The notes: generated by a model from the letters alone, not told the origin. Shown: positions 25,851 to 35,072, counted from the stretch's first letter. The stretch is 64,000 nucleotides of DNA from Tateyamaria omphalii (GCF_014651375.1 NZ_BMWT01000001.1:310001-374000), one strand, 5' to 3'. Program-made: numbers and translations.

Positions 25851-26881
25851 GTCCAGTCCAGAACAACCTTGCCCGAAGACCCCGATTTCATCGCCGCAAA
25901 CCCGGCCTCGAACTCCGATGCCTTGAACCGATAGGTGATGACCCCGGACACATCCAATCCGTTCTGCAACATCGCGATCATCTTGTACCACGTCTCGAAA
26001 ATCTCGCGGCCATAGACACCCTTGATGGTGATCGCCTTGAACACGATACGCGACCAATCCACCGGAGATTTTCCGGGCGGAATCCCCAGCATCGCAATGC
26101 GCCCTCCCATGGTCATCGCCTCGACCATCTGGTCCAGCGCAACCTGGTTCCCTGACATCTCAAGGCCGACATCAAACCCCTGCGTCATACCCAGTCCCGA
26201 CACAACCTCGGCCAAATCCTGATGCGCGACATTCACCGGGACGACATCCGCTACATGAGTGGCCAGACGCAACCGGTCCGCATTCACATCCGTAATCACC
26301 ACATGCCGCGCGCCTGCATGCCGGGCCACGGCAGCGGCCATGATCCCGATGGGGCCTGCACCCGTCACCAGCACATCTTCTCCGATCAGATCAAAGGACA
26401 GGGCGGTGTGCACGGCGTTCCCAAGAGGGTCCAGTATAGCGCCAATATCGTCATCAATTTCATCCGGCAAAGGCACCACGTTGAAGGCAGGCAAGCGCAG
26501 GTATTCAGCAAATGCCCCCTGCTCGTTCACACCAATCCCCCGCGTGGCCGGGTCCAGATGAAACTTGCCCGCGCGGCTCTGGCGGGATGTCTTGCCGATC
26601 AGATGCCCTTCACCCGAACAGCGCTGACCAAGGGCCAGACCATCCACATTCCGACCCATATCCACGATCTCACCTGCGAACTCATGGCCGGTGATCAACG
26701 GCGTCGGCACGGTGGCCGAAGCCCACGCATCCCAATTCCAGATGTGAATGTCTGTCCCGCAAATCCCGGTCTTCTTGACCCTGATCAACACATCATCCGG
26801 CCCGATCTCGGGCACTGGTGCCGAAACGCACCACAGCCCTTCACCGGGGTGCGTTTTCTCCAGTGCCATCATACGGTTCAT
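25847..26881 (-). CDS. tdh: L-threonine 3-dehydrogenase (no structural zinc cysteines), 344 aa
   Basis: Medium-chain dehydrogenase oxidising threonine to 2-amino-3-ketobutyrate, which Kbl then cleaves to glycine and acetyl-CoA. Catalytic zinc ligands C41, H66 and E67 are present (TGICGTDIH, TGHEFAGE), as are the NAD loop GAGPIGIMAA and SGNQVALDQM. From GEGH onward the sequence aligns without gaps to E. coli Tdh, yet the four structural-zinc cysteines are replaced by G96, S99, S102 and D110 (IGKTSRQSRAGKFHLD). The start at 26881 is set by an ATGA overlap with the methyltransferase gene. Last gene of the kbl operon. Confidence 0.92.
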   Translation of the reverse strand: MNRMMALEKTHPGEGLWCVSAPVPEIGPDDVLIRVKKTGICGTDIHIWNWDAWASATVPTPLITGHEFAGEIVDMGRNVDGLALGQRCSGEGHLIGKTSRQSRAGKFHLDPATRGIGVNEQGAFAEYLRLPAFNVVPLPDEIDDDIGAILDPLGNAVHTALSFDLIGEDVLVTGAGPIGIMAAAVARHAGARHVVITDVNADRLRLATHVADVVPVNVAHQDLAEVVSGLGMTQGFDVGLEMSGNQVALDQMVEAMTMGGRIAMLGIPPGKSPVDWSRIVFKAITIKGVYGREIFETWYKMIAMLQNGLDVSGVITYRFKASEFEAGFAAMKSGSSGKVVLDWT

Positions 26882-27486
26882 GCCTGCGCTCCCTTCTCGA
26901 GCACCAACCAGGTCCACGTCACACCAGCCGCTGTGTTGGCTTCTTGAAGCGACCCTGTTTCCTTGCGCCGCAGCAGGCGCAAACCCAGACAAGCGGCATC
27001 GGAAACGGTGGCATCCACGTTAATCACCGCAACCGGGCGATCAGGATGACCCGGGCCATGACGCAGGGATAGAACCATGCGCCCGCGCTCAGCCAGCAAA
27101 CCGGCCAATCGGGCCAGCGCTTCGGGTCGGTCAGCTGTGTCAATATGCTGCCAAACGGCATTCACCAGGATCAAATCGTACTGACCCCGCACCGACCGCA
27201 ATCGTGGGAGGCGATCCCGAAGAATGGTCGCTGCGGGTGCCCGACGCATCGTCTCGGCAACAAAGGCAGCAACGGGATCCACGGCAGTCACATCATACCC
27301 GAGGGCCGCGCACCACTCCGTATCGCGCCCGTTCCCAGACCCCACGTCCAGCACCCGTACCGGTGCTACCGGAAACAGGTCACGTACAGGGGCGTAGATC
27401 GTGTCAGAGGGCACATTGTCATATTGCGCAATCAGCGCGGGCGCCTGGGCTGCATAGCCACGCTCGACATTACCGGAAAGTGTCAT
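26878..27486 (-). CDS. class I SAM methyltransferase within the kbl-tdh operon, 202 aa
   Basis: Methyltransferase with motif [21 protein letters not shown], motif [12 protein letters not shown], and [20 protein letters not shown] (motif IV). It overlaps both kbl (ATGA at 27483-27486) and tdh (26878-26881), so it is tightly coupled to threonine breakdown. TehB/UbiE-type fold; acceptor unknown. The C-terminal [17 protein letters not shown] resembles small-molecule methyltransferases. Nothing in the sequence tells whether it modifies a pathway intermediate, a protein or a competing metabolite. Confidence 0.82.
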   Translation of the reverse strand: MTLSGNVERGYAAQAPALIAQYDNVPSDTIYAPVRDLFPVAPVRVLDVGSGNGRDTEWCAALGYDVTAVDPVAAFVAETMRRAPAATILRDRLPRLRSVRGQYDLILVNAVWQHIDTADRPEALARLAGLLAERGRMVLSLRHGPGHPDRPVAVINVDATVSDAACLGLRLLRRKETGSLQEANTAAGVTWTWLVLEKGAQA

Positions 27487-28670
27487 GCCAACACTCCCAC
27501 CGCCTTACCGGCGACTTCAAACGCCTCAAGGCCCCGGTCCAAATCAGCGCGTGTTAGGGCCGCATTCATCTGCGTCCGAATACGTGCCTGCCCACGCGGC
27601 ACAACGGGAAAGAAAAAGCCCGAGACATAGACGCCCTCGTCAAACAACCGTGCCGCCATGTCCTGTGCCAACTGCGCCTCGCCCAGCATGACCGGAATGA
27701 TCGGGTGCTCGCCGGGCAGCAGCTCGAAGCCCAACCGCTCCAGCCCCGCCCGCCAATAGGCGGCATTGTCGAACAGCTGCGCCCGCAAATCGTCACCGTC
27801 TTCTACCAGACGGATCGCCTCAATCCCGGCAGCCACAACAGCGGGCGGCAGGGAATTGGAGAACAAGTAGGGCCGCGCACGCTGTCGCAACAGGTCAATC
27901 ACCGGCTGGGGTCCCGCGATGTAGCCACCGATGGACCCGCCCAGCGCCTTGCCCAAAGTGCCCGTCAGAATATCCACGTCCACGCCTGCATGGGCCGGGG
28001 TCCCTTCCCCCTTCGGCCCCATGAAACCCGTCGCATGACAATCATCCACCATCACCAGCGCACCAAAGTTCCGCGCCAACGCGGTGATCTCGGGCAGTTT
28101 CGCCAGATATCCATCCATGGAAAACACGCCATCGGTCGCAATCATGATGTGCCGCGCCCCATCGGCCTTGGCGGCACGCAACTGTTTTTCCAAAGAGTCC
28201 ATGTCGCTGTTGGCGTAGCGATAGCGTTTCGCCTTGCAGAGCCGTATCCCGTCAATGATCGACGCATGGTTCAGCGCGTCCGAGATCACCGCGTCCTCCG
28301 GCCCCAAGAGCGGCTCGAACAACCCGCCATTGGCGTCAAAACAGGCAGCAAACAGGATCGCATCATCCTTGCCCAGAAAACGGGCCAGACGCTGCTCCAG
28401 CTCCCGGTGCAAATCCTGCGTCCCACAGATGAACCGGACCGAGGCCATGCCGAATCCATGCGTGTCCATCGCACCCTTGGCAGCGGCGATCAGATCGGGG
28501 TGATCGGCCAGCCCAAGGTAGTTGTTGGCGCACAGGTTCAGCACTTCAAGCCCACCCACGTCGATCCGACCACCTTGGGGCGAAGTGATCTCGCGCTCGC
28601 GCTTCATCATCCCGTCCGCCTCGATCTGGGCCAGGGTATCGATCACATGGGTGAGAAACGCGTGGGTCAT
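27483..28670 (-). CDS. kbl: glycine C-acetyltransferase (2-amino-3-ketobutyrate CoA ligase), 395 aa
   Basis: PLP enzyme that cleaves 2-amino-3-ketobutyrate with CoA to glycine plus acetyl-CoA. It belongs to the alpha-oxoamine synthase family: [49 protein letters not shown] and the Schiff-base lysine K241 in [21 protein letters not shown] precedes ATG 28670. First gene of the kbl-methyltransferase-tdh operon. Its upstream region contains two operator-like inverted repeats. Confidence 0.95.
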   Translation of the reverse strand: MTHAFLTHVIDTLAQIEADGMMKREREITSPQGGRIDVGGLEVLNLCANNYLGLADHPDLIAAAKGAMDTHGFGMASVRFICGTQDLHRELEQRLARFLGKDDAILFAACFDANGGLFEPLLGPEDAVISDALNHASIIDGIRLCKAKRYRYANSDMDSLEKQLRAAKADGARHIMIATDGVFSMDGYLAKLPEITALARNFGALVMVDDCHATGFMGPKGEGTPAHAGVDVDILTGTLGKALGGSIGGYIAGPQPVIDLLRQRARPYLFSNSLPPAVVAAGIEAIRLVEDGDDLRAQLFDNAAYWRAGLERLGFELLPGEHPIIPVMLGEAQLAQDMAARLFDEGVYVSGFFFPVVPRGQARIRTQMNAALTRADLDRGLEAFEVAGKAVGVLA

Positions 28671-28702
28671 TTCGGATGCTCCTTTGCAGGAAAATCTAAC
28701 AT

Positions 28703-28755
28703 ACCGGAGATGATTCCGGTAGAGCGGATTTCATAATTACGGACAAAAATCCGTG
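28703..28755. promoter_or_regulatory. two inverted repeats with 6-bp spacers upstream of kbl
   Basis: TACCGGA-GATGAT-TCCGGTA (28703-28722) and ACGGA-CAAAAA-TCCGT (28740-28755) share the pattern (A)C(C/G)GGA-N6-TCC(G/C)G(T). They lie between kbl and the end of the XRE-cupin gene, about 33-85 bp before the kbl start, where a regulator would act. The TCCGT/ACGGA half-site also appears in the palindrome at the regulator's own start codon. Confidence 0.45.
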
Positions 28756-28770
28756 AAAGCGGATTTACGC

Positions 28771-29331
28771 CTAGGCGTCCTGCACCACCAGGAATGCGCG
28801 TGCGGGCCGATCCGCCTCGATCCGGTGTGGGACATCGGCGGCATAGCGGGCGGTGTCGCCCTGGCCCACCTTCTCGGATGCGCCACCGCTGGTCACACGC
28901 AGCTTGCCCTCGATCACGGTCAGATGCTCGCGCGCACCACGGGCATGCGGCTGGCTGTCCAGCACCCCACCTTCAATGAAACGCAGCTCATAAACCTCGT
29001 GACGCCCGGCCTCTTCCGGTGGGCTGAGAATACGGATGGTGCAGCCCGCGCCCCGATTCTCGATGCTTGGTACATCCGCCGTGCGCAGCACTTCGATCCG
29101 CTTTGCCGCGCCCTCGTCCAACAGGCCCGCAAAGTCCACCTGCAAGGCGCGGGTCAGGTTCCAAAGCGTCGCAATCGTGGGCGAGGATTCGCCCCGTTCA
29201 ATCTGGCTTACCATCGACCGGGACACGCCCGACAGTTTCGCCACCGCGTCCAAGGACAGCCCCTGCGCCCGCCGCGCATCCTTCAGGCGCGTCGGCAAAA
29301 GCGACAATATAGCGTCAGTATTCTCCGTCAT
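28771..29331 (-). CDS. XRE-family regulator with C-terminal cupin, 186 aa
   Basis: Helix-turn-helix (about 16-70: RRAQGLSLDAVAKLSGVSRS, then MVSQIERGESSPTIATLWNL), and a cupin (about 110-185: LRFIEGGVLDSQPHARGARE, then HLTVIEGKLRVTSGG). This two-domain type commonly senses a small metabolite in the cupin pocket and controls nearby catabolic or transport genes. It lies directly upstream of kbl on the same strand, so threonine/glycine metabolism is a reasonable target. ATG 29331 is used. The start codon lies inside a 16-bp perfect palindrome, suggesting autoregulation. Confidence 0.82.
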   Translation of the reverse strand: MTENTDAILSLLPTRLKDARRAQGLSLDAVAKLSGVSRSMVSQIERGESSPTIATLWNLTRALQVDFAGLLDEGAAKRIEVLRTADVPSIENRGAGCTIRILSPPEEAGRHEVYELRFIEGGVLDSQPHARGAREHLTVIEGKLRVTSGGASEKVGQGDTARYAADVPHRIEADRPARAFLVVQDA

Positions 29332-29338
29332 GACGGAG
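29323..29338. promoter_or_regulatory. 16-bp perfect palindrome over the start codon of the XRE-cupin gene
   Basis: CTCCGTCATGACGGAG is self-complementary and centred on the ATG at 29331-29329. A repressor bound here would block its own translation start region and transcription. It shares TCCGT/ACGGA half-sites with the repeats upstream of kbl. Confidence 0.45.
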
Positions 29339-29427
29339 TAGTGCCAATGCCGTTGCGTCCAAGTCAAGCCCGGGGGCTGACATGGGGCGGGCGCGTCGTC
29401 ATATCAGGAGGCAAAGGGAGGATCATC

Positions 29428-30609
29428 ATGACCCAAGACATCGTACTTCTGGATGGCGCACGCACGGCCATCGGCACCTTTGGCGGATCGCTGGCAGGTA
29501 CCACGCCCATCGATCTCGGTACCGTCGCTGCCAAGGCAGCGCTCGAACGTTCGGGCGTCGAAGGTGGCCAGATCGATCACGTCGCCTTTGGTCATGTGAT
29601 CAACACCGAACCGCGTGACATGTATCTGAGCCGCGTCGCGGCCATGCAAGCAGGCGTGCCAGACACGACCCCGGCCATGAACGTGAACCGACTGTGCGGG
29701 TCTGGTGTGCAGGCCATTGTGTCGGTGATTCAGTCTCTCATGCTTGGCGATGCGGAGTTTGGCCTTGCTGGCGGGGCCGAGAATATGTCGCGTTCACCCT
29801 TCATCATCCCCAGCCAGCGCTGGGGCGCCAAGATGGGCGACGTGAAAACACTGGATATGATGCTGGGTGCACTGAACTGCCCCTTCGGCACCGGGCATAT
29901 GGGCGTAACGGCCGAGAACGTGGCGGCGGAACATGGTATCTCTCGTGACGATCAGGATAGCTTTGCCATGCAAAGCCAGGAACGTGCAGCAGCGGCCATC
30001 GCCGATGGCCGCTTTGTCAGCCAGATCGCGCCGGTCGAGGTGAAGGTGAAGCGCGACACCGTTGCCTTTGAAGTCGACGAACATCCCAAGGCGACCAGCA
30101 TGGAGGCGCTGGCTGGGCTGCGGCCAGTGTTCCAGAAGGACGGCTCGGTCACGGCGGGCAACGCCTCGGGCATTAATGACGGCGCCGGTGCCATGGTGCT
30201 GGCAACTGCGAACGCTGCCGAAAAGGCAGGTTTGAAACCCAAAGCACGTATATTGGGCTATGCTCATGCGGGGGTTCGCCCGGAAGTCATGGGCATTGGC
30301 CCCATCCCAGCCGTCCGCAACCTGCTGGATCGTACGGGCCTGTCGCCCGAGGACTTCGACGTTGTCGAATCGAACGAAGCCTTTGCCGCGCAGGCCTTGG
30401 CCGTGTCAAACGACTTGGGCTTTGATCCAGCGCGCGTGAACCCCAACGGTGGCGCAATTGCTTTGGGTCACCCTGTGGGTGCGACCGGTGCAATCATTAC
30501 TGTGAAAGCTTTGTATGAGTTGGAGCGGATTGGCGGATCCAAAGCGCTGATCACCATGTGTATTGGGGGTGGTCAGGGGATCGCATTGGCGATTGAACGG
30601 ATCGCTTGA
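29428..30609 (+). CDS. acetyl-CoA C-acetyltransferase family thiolase, 393 aa
   Basis: Condenses two acyl-CoAs or cleaves 3-ketoacyl-CoA. The full catalytic set is present: nucleophile C90 (NVNRLCGSGVQA), H348 (ALGHPVGATGA) and C378 (ITMCIGGGQG). AGGGAGG precedes ATG 29428; the longer upstream frame (from 28753) is antisense to the XRE-cupin gene. It is alone between that regulator and a 3'-end element. It could be the acetoacetyl-CoA thiolase of PHB synthesis (phaA) or a degradative thiolase; no phaB is adjacent to decide. Confidence 0.92.
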   Translation: MTQDIVLLDGARTAIGTFGGSLAGTTPIDLGTVAAKAALERSGVEGGQIDHVAFGHVINTEPRDMYLSRVAAMQAGVPDTTPAMNVNRLCGSGVQAIVSVIQSLMLGDAEFGLAGGAENMSRSPFIIPSQRWGAKMGDVKTLDMMLGALNCPFGTGHMGVTAENVAAEHGISRDDQDSFAMQSQERAAAAIADGRFVSQIAPVEVKVKRDTVAFEVDEHPKATSMEALAGLRPVFQKDGSVTAGNASGINDGAGAMVLATANAAEKAGLKPKARILGYAHAGVRPEVMGIGPIPAVRNLLDRTGLSPEDFDVVESNEAFAAQALAVSNDLGFDPARVNPNGGAIALGHPVGATGAIITVKALYELERIGGSKALITMCIGGGQGIALAIERIA

Positions 30610-30617
30610 GGCATGTG

Positions 30618-30669
30618 CGGGACTGGGGGCCAGCCCCAGTCCCCCGTGGTATTTTCGGCCAGAAGAAGA
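30618..30669 (+). repeat. 3'-end hairpin element, copy 3 (downstream of the thiolase gene)
   Basis: Starting about 10 bp after the thiolase stop, GGACTGGGGGCCAGCCCCAG forms a hairpin, followed by TCCCCCGTGGTATTTTCGGC and CAGAAGAAG. It ends one base before the stop of the convergent ubiB gene. Confidence 0.72.
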
Positions 30670-32202
30670 CTAGAGCAGCGTTTCAATCAAGAGGGTCAGA
30701 CCGCCCCCAGCCAAAAGGCCAATGACCGCCGCCAGTATGATCCAGCGCCAGAAACCGTTGCGCTTTTCCGGGGCAGGATTTGATTGTGCGATGAGCGCCT
30801 GCTCGACAAGGCGCGGCAAACGCGGACCAAAGCGGGACAGGACGCGCGCGGTGTTGTACAGATCTTTGACCACCGCGCGCGGGCCTATGGATTTCTGGAT
30901 GTAGTCCGTCACCACGGGCGACGCGACCTGCCAGATGTTCATGTTGGGGTTCAGGGATCGTGCGACCCCTTCAACCACAACCATGGTGCGTTGCAACAGG
31001 ATAAGCTCGGTCCGAGTCTCCATCCCGAAGCGTTCTGTCACCTCAAACAAATAGGCCAGCAGCCGGCCCATCGAGATCTTGGACGCGTCCATGCCAAAGA
31101 TCGGCTCACCCACCGCGCGCAGGGCACGAGCGAATTCATCGACATCCTTGTCGGCTGGCACGTAGCCCGCTTCGAAATGCACCTCGGCCACGCGTTTGTA
31201 ATCCTTGCGGATGAAGCCAAAGAGTATCTGGGCATAAACACGGCGGGTATATTCGTCGATATGGCCCATGATCCCGAAATCATAGGCAATGATGTCCCCG
31301 TTTGGCGCGACCTTGAGGTTGCCCTGGTGCATGTCCGCGTGGAAATAGCCGTCGCGGAGAGCGTGCAGCAGGAACAATTTCAGGACTCGCTCGCTGAGGT
31401 CCACGCGGTTGTGACCGGCGGCATCCAGAGCGTCGTTGTCCCCCATGGGGACACCGTCCGCCCATTCCAGGGTCATCACCCGGCGGCCTGAGTACTCCCA
31501 CCGGATCTTGGGCAGCGCGAACCCTTCGTCCTTTTCGGTGTTGGCGGCAAACTCACCCGCAGCCGAGGATTCAAGACGCAGGTCCAATTCGCCCTGCACA
31601 ACACCATCAAAATGCTCGATCACGTCCATCGGCTTAAGACGTCGTGCACCGGGGGCAAACAACTCGACGATCTTGGCGGCGAAGTAGAAAGCGTCGATGT
31701 CTTTCTGGAATGCCTTCTCAATACCAGGGCGCAAGACCTTGACCGCGACGAACTTGTCTTCGTCCGCCAGCTTCGCCTTGTGGACCTGCGCAATAGAAGC
31801 GGCAGCAACAGGTTCGCTGAATTCAGAGAATAGCTCGTCCGTTGGCACCCCCAATTCGCGGGCGACTTCGGCCTTGGCGTCGCTGGCAGGGAACGCAGGC
31901 AGCTGATCCTGTAGGACCCGCAATTGGACAGCCAATTCGTCTCCGACCACGTCGGGTCGGGTGGACAGGATCTGACCAAACTTGATGTAGGCGGGGCCCA
32001 GCGCAGTAATTGCGCGGATTGCAGGAGGCATGGACGGATCGCCCTTATAGCCAAGCCAGCGGAAGGGTTTGGCCAACGCTTTGGCCACGATGCGCAGGGC
32101 AGGCGGCGCTTCGAAAGCGTCAAGCACGACATTCATGGCCCCGGCCCGTTCCAGGGTCGCGCCTGTTCGGATCAGGCGGATGATATTGTGCGGCCCTCTC
32201 AC
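30670..32202 (-). CDS. ubiB: UbiB-family atypical kinase/ATPase for ubiquinone biosynthesis, 510 aa
   Basis: Needed for an early hydroxylation stage of ubiquinone synthesis or for moving precursors in the membrane; an ADCK-type protein-kinase-like ATPase. Signature regions: the KxGQ-type block YIKFGQILSTRPD, AAASIAQVHKAKL, VKVLRPGIEKAF, HADMHQGNLKV and YDFGIMG. Two hydrophobic stretches at the C-terminus (FWRWIILAAVIGLLAGGG) anchor it. GTG 32202 is the start (MRGPHNIIRLIRTG, with GTG read as Met). Tandem palindromes lie between it and ubiE. Confidence 0.92.
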   Translation of the reverse strand: MRGPHNIIRLIRTGATLERAGAMNVVLDAFEAPPALRIVAKALAKPFRWLGYKGDPSMPPAIRAITALGPAYIKFGQILSTRPDVVGDELAVQLRVLQDQLPAFPASDAKAEVARELGVPTDELFSEFSEPVAAASIAQVHKAKLADEDKFVAVKVLRPGIEKAFQKDIDAFYFAAKIVELFAPGARRLKPMDVIEHFDGVVQGELDLRLESSAAGEFAANTEKDEGFALPKIRWEYSGRRVMTLEWADGVPMGDNDALDAAGHNRVDLSERVLKLFLLHALRDGYFHADMHQGNLKVAPNGDIIAYDFGIMGHIDEYTRRVYAQILFGFIRKDYKRVAEVHFEAGYVPADKDVDEFARALRAVGEPIFGMDASKISMGRLLAYLFEVTERFGMETRTELILLQRTMVVVEGVARSLNPNMNIWQVASPVVTDYIQKSIGPRAVVKDLYNTARVLSRFGPRLPRLVEQALIAQSNPAPEKRNGFWRWIILAAVIGLLAGGGLTLLIETLL

Positions 32203-32207
32203 GCGAC

Positions 32208-32256
32208 TGTCCCCGCGGGGACAGGGCGTTTTGAAAGTGTCCCCGCGGGGACACTT
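32208..32256. promoter_or_regulatory. tandem perfect palindromes TGTCCCCGCGGGGACA before ubiB
   Basis: Two self-complementary sites, CTGTCCCCGCGGGGACAG (32208-32225) and AGTGTCCCCGCGGGGACACT (32237-32256), share a 16-bp core and have centres 30 bp apart. They fill the gap between ubiE and ubiB; the first begins 6 bp before the ubiB start codon. They look like dimer operators or a repeated hairpin in the mRNA. I cannot name a binding protein. Confidence 0.55.
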
Positions 32257-32296
32257 GCGCTTAACGCATTTTTAACCACAAGATGTTGAAAAATCA

Positions 32297-33043
32297 TCAG
32301 ATTTTCCACCCGGAGTGCAGGCAAGCCACGCCCATCGTCAGATTGCGGTACTTGGCATTCTCGAAACCGGCATCGCGGATCATGGACAAAAACGTCTCTT
32401 GATCCGGGAACTTGCGGATGGATTCGACTAGGTACTGGTAGCTGTCGCGATCATTCGCGATCATCTGACCCATGCGCGGGATCACGTTGAAACTGTAAAG
32501 GTCATAGAGCTTCTGCATGCCTTCATTCGGCAGCTGGCTGAATTCCAGCACCATGAGGCGTCCACCGGGTTTCAACACGCGGTAGGCCTCGGCCAAGGCA
32601 TCCTGCGGGCGGGTCACGTTCCGGATGCCGAAGCTGATCGTGTAGACGTCGAACGTGTTGTCCTCGAACGGAAGAGCCATCGCATCGCCAACAACCCAAT
32701 CGAGGCTGTCGGCCATCTTATCGGCTTCAGCCCGTTTGCGGCCTTCGACCAGCATGGGTTCGGTCAGGTCCAATACGGTGGCATGGCCATGGCCCGCACG
32801 TTTCAAGAACTTGAACGAGATGTCGCCGGTGCCGCCCGCCACATCGAGCAGCTTTTGCCCGGGGCGCGGGGCCAGCCAGTCCATCATTGCCTCTTTCCAG
32901 ATGCGGTGAATGCCGACACTCATCACGTCATTCATGATGTCGTATTTGGAGGCGACGGAGTTGAAGACCCCTTGCACGCGCCCCGCCTTTTCCCCTTCAG
33001 GCACGGTTTCAAACCCGAAATGCGTGGTTTTGTCATCGGTCAT
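32297..33043 (-). CDS. ubiE: demethylmenaquinone/2-polyprenyl-6-methoxy-benzoquinol methylase, 248 aa
   Basis: C-methylates the ubiquinone ring precursor using SAM. Present: [34 protein letters not shown], the SAM loop [39 protein letters not shown] and [20 protein letters not shown]. Length and start (33043, [12 protein letters not shown]) match the family. It is divergent from mutM and precedes ubiB across 94 bp. Confidence 0.95.
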   Translation of the reverse strand: MTDDKTTHFGFETVPEGEKAGRVQGVFNSVASKYDIMNDVMSVGIHRIWKEAMMDWLAPRPGQKLLDVAGGTGDISFKFLKRAGHGHATVLDLTEPMLVEGRKRAEADKMADSLDWVVGDAMALPFEDNTFDVYTISFGIRNVTRPQDALAEAYRVLKPGGRLMVLEFSQLPNEGMQKLYDLYSFNVIPRMGQMIANDRDSYQYLVESIRKFPDQETFLSMIRDAGFENAKYRNLTMGVACLHSGWKI

Positions 33044-33135
33044 GAGAAGAGGCGTCTTTCTGTTTTTTCAGGCCTTGTTATAGGCCGCTCGCAGGCATAC
33101 ACAACGTAGCCCAATTGCCGCAGGGAGCCGCACAC

Positions 33136-33987
33136 ATGCCCGAACTGCCCGAAGTTGAAACTGTTCGCCGGGGATTGGCCCCGACGATGGAAAGGGCCGT
33201 AATCGCGCGGGCGGATGTGAACCGGCCTGATCTGCGGTGGCCATTTCCTGAGAAGATGGCAGAGCGATTGACCGGGTGCCGTGTGCTAGGGCTGAGGCGG
33301 CGATCGAAGTATATTCTGGCCGATCTGGGCAGCGGTGAGACGTTGTTGATCCATCTGGGGATGTCGGGTCGGATGCTCGTGTCGGGCGATCCGCTGGGGC
33401 AGTTTGTGCACGAGCATCCAGCGCCTGAAAAGCATGACCATGTTGTTCTGCACATGGACAATGGGGCGCGCATCACCTTCAACGATCCGAGGCGGTTCGG
33501 GGCGATGGATTTGCTGGACACAGCCACAGCGGATCAGCACAAACTACTGGCCGTGCTGGGGCCGGAGCCTTTGGGCAATGCGTTTAATGAAGATCACCTG
33601 ATTGCTGCCTTTGAGGGCAAGAACACACCCGTGAAATCGGCGCTGCTGGATCAGAGAATCGTCGCGGGATTGGGCAACATCTATGTTTGTGAGGCATTGT
33701 ACCGGGCTGGCATCTCGCCCACGCGCAAGGCGGGGCGGATTTCCAGGCAGCGTGTTGCGGCCCTTGTGCCGATCATTCGGGACGTGCTGGCCGAAGCGAT
33801 CGAGGCCGGTGGGTCGAGCCTGCGCGATTTCCGCCAAGCCGATGGAGAGCTTGGGTATTTTCAGCATCGGTTTGATGTTTATGGGCGCGAAGGGGAACCG
33901 TGCCGCACCGCGGGCTGTTCGCATGAGGTGACGCGTATTGTGCAGTCAGGACGGTCGTCTTTCTACTGTAGGTCGTGCCAATCTTGA
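33136..33987 (+). CDS. mutM: formamidopyrimidine-DNA glycosylase, 283 aa
   Basis: Excises oxidised purines (FapyG, 8-oxoG) and nicks the abasic site. The catalytic P2-E3 begins [14 protein letters not shown], setting the start at 33136. [27 protein letters not shown] and [18 protein letters not shown] are typical. The C-terminal zinc finger is CRTAGC...YCRSC, where the first pair has four residues between cysteines instead of two, a spacing I associate with alphaproteobacterial Fpg. Divergent from ubiE and upstream of the enoyl-CoA hydratase gene. Confidence 0.94.
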   Translation: MPELPEVETVRRGLAPTMERAVIARADVNRPDLRWPFPEKMAERLTGCRVLGLRRRSKYILADLGSGETLLIHLGMSGRMLVSGDPLGQFVHEHPAPEKHDHVVLHMDNGARITFNDPRRFGAMDLLDTATADQHKLLAVLGPEPLGNAFNEDHLIAAFEGKNTPVKSALLDQRIVAGLGNIYVCEALYRAGISPTRKAGRISRQRVAALVPIIRDVLAEAIEAGGSSLRDFRQADGELGYFQHRFDVYGREGEPCRTAGCSHEVTRIVQSGRSSFYCRSCQS

Positions 33988-34052
33988 CTTGAAACAGTCC
34001 CCGCCCGTGATAAGCGTTACCAACTGAAACATAACAAACCAAAGGCAGACCC

Positions 34053-34829
34053 ATGGCCTATGAGACGATCATCGTCGAAGTAGAAGACCACATCGCGAAG
34101 GTCACCCTGAACCGTCCCGATGCGCTGAATGCCCTGAATGATCAACTTCTGTCGGAATTGTCAGACGCACTTGGCGGCTGCCAGACCAATGACAAGGTGC
34201 GCTGCATCGTCATCACCGGGTCGGAAAAGGCGTTCGCCGCCGGGGCCGACATCGCGATGATGAAGGACAAGTCGTACACCGAGGTGTTCACCGAGGATCT
34301 GTTTGGCCCGGAAACCGATGCGATTGTGCGGGTCCGCAAACCTGTTATCGCGGCGGTCAGCGGTTATGCGCTTGGCGGTGGCTGCGAGTTGGCGATGATG
34401 TGCGATTTCATCATTGCGTCGGACACTGCTAGGTTCGGTCAGCCCGAGATCAACCTCGGCGTGATGGCCGGCATTGGCGGGACACAGCGCCTGACCCGCG
34501 CCGTGGGCAAGGCCAAGGCGATGGACATGAATCTGACCGGTCGCTTCATGGATGCGGAAGAGGCCGAACGGTCCGGGTTGGTCAGCCGTGTGGTGCCCGC
34601 CAAAAAGCTGATGGATGAGGCGATGAACGCCGCCGCGAAAATCGCAGAGAAGTCGATGATTTCCGTCATGGCGGTCAAGGAAGCGGTGAACCGGTCATTC
34701 GAGACGCCGCTGCGCGAAGGGCTGTTGTTCGAACGCCGTGTGTTCCATTCGCTCTTTGCCACTGAGGACCAGAAGGAAGGCATGACTGCATTCCTGGAAA
34801 AACGCGAAGCGCAATTCCGCGACCGGTAA
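34053..34829 (+). CDS. enoyl-CoA hydratase/isomerase (crotonase), 258 aa
   Basis: Crotonase-fold enzyme hydrating 2-enoyl-CoA in beta-oxidation. Motifs: [35 protein letters not shown] (oxyanion region), and [17 protein letters not shown] with the catalytic glutamate, followed by [19 protein letters not shown] with the second catalytic glutamate. It is closest in form to short-chain enoyl-CoA hydratase. It sits between mutM and rpsT, a gene order often kept near dnaA in Rhodobacteraceae. Confidence 0.93.
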   Translation: MAYETIIVEVEDHIAKVTLNRPDALNALNDQLLSELSDALGGCQTNDKVRCIVITGSEKAFAAGADIAMMKDKSYTEVFTEDLFGPETDAIVRVRKPVIAAVSGYALGGGCELAMMCDFIIASDTARFGQPEINLGVMAGIGGTQRLTRAVGKAKAMDMNLTGRFMDAEEAERSGLVSRVVPAKKLMDEAMNAAAKIAEKSMISVMAVKEAVNRSFETPLREGLLFERRVFHSLFATEDQKEGMTAFLEKREAQFRDR

Positions 34830-34886
34830 GCACCGTGCAGGAGGCGGTTACAGCACCCTGCACAAGCTGTCGTTTCAAAGTGCGCG

Positions 34887-35072
34887 TTATTTCTGGTTGG
34901 CGCCCCTGATCAGGCGAATCGATGCACGGACTTTGCGCCAGTCTTGCGCCTCGTTCATTTTGCCGGCTTCGATTGCAATCCGTTCGCGTTGCGCGACCTC
35001 GGCTTCGGCCTTGTCACCATGGGCGCGATACAGGGCGTGCGCGTATTGAGAAGTGGCCAAGGGTTGTGTCAT
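34887..35072 (-). CDS. small conserved hypothetical protein, 61 aa
   Basis: MTQPLATSQYAHALYRAHGD begins a small helical protein with AEVAQRERIAIEAGKMNEAQ and DWRKVRASIRLIRG, ending NQK. GGAGGAAGAC precedes ATG 35072. It lies on the opposite strand between the crotonase gene and rpsT, a position I would expect to hold a conserved small protein rather than noise. Function unknown. Confidence 0.65.
   Translation of the reverse strand: MTQPLATSQYAHALYRAHGDKAEAEVAQRERIAIEAGKMNEAQDWRKVRASIRLIRGANQK

Noticed and set aside
28753-30609. 618-residue plus-strand open frame
   Set aside because: The first 225 codons are antisense to the XRE-cupin gene; the thiolase starts at 29428 with a good ribosome site.
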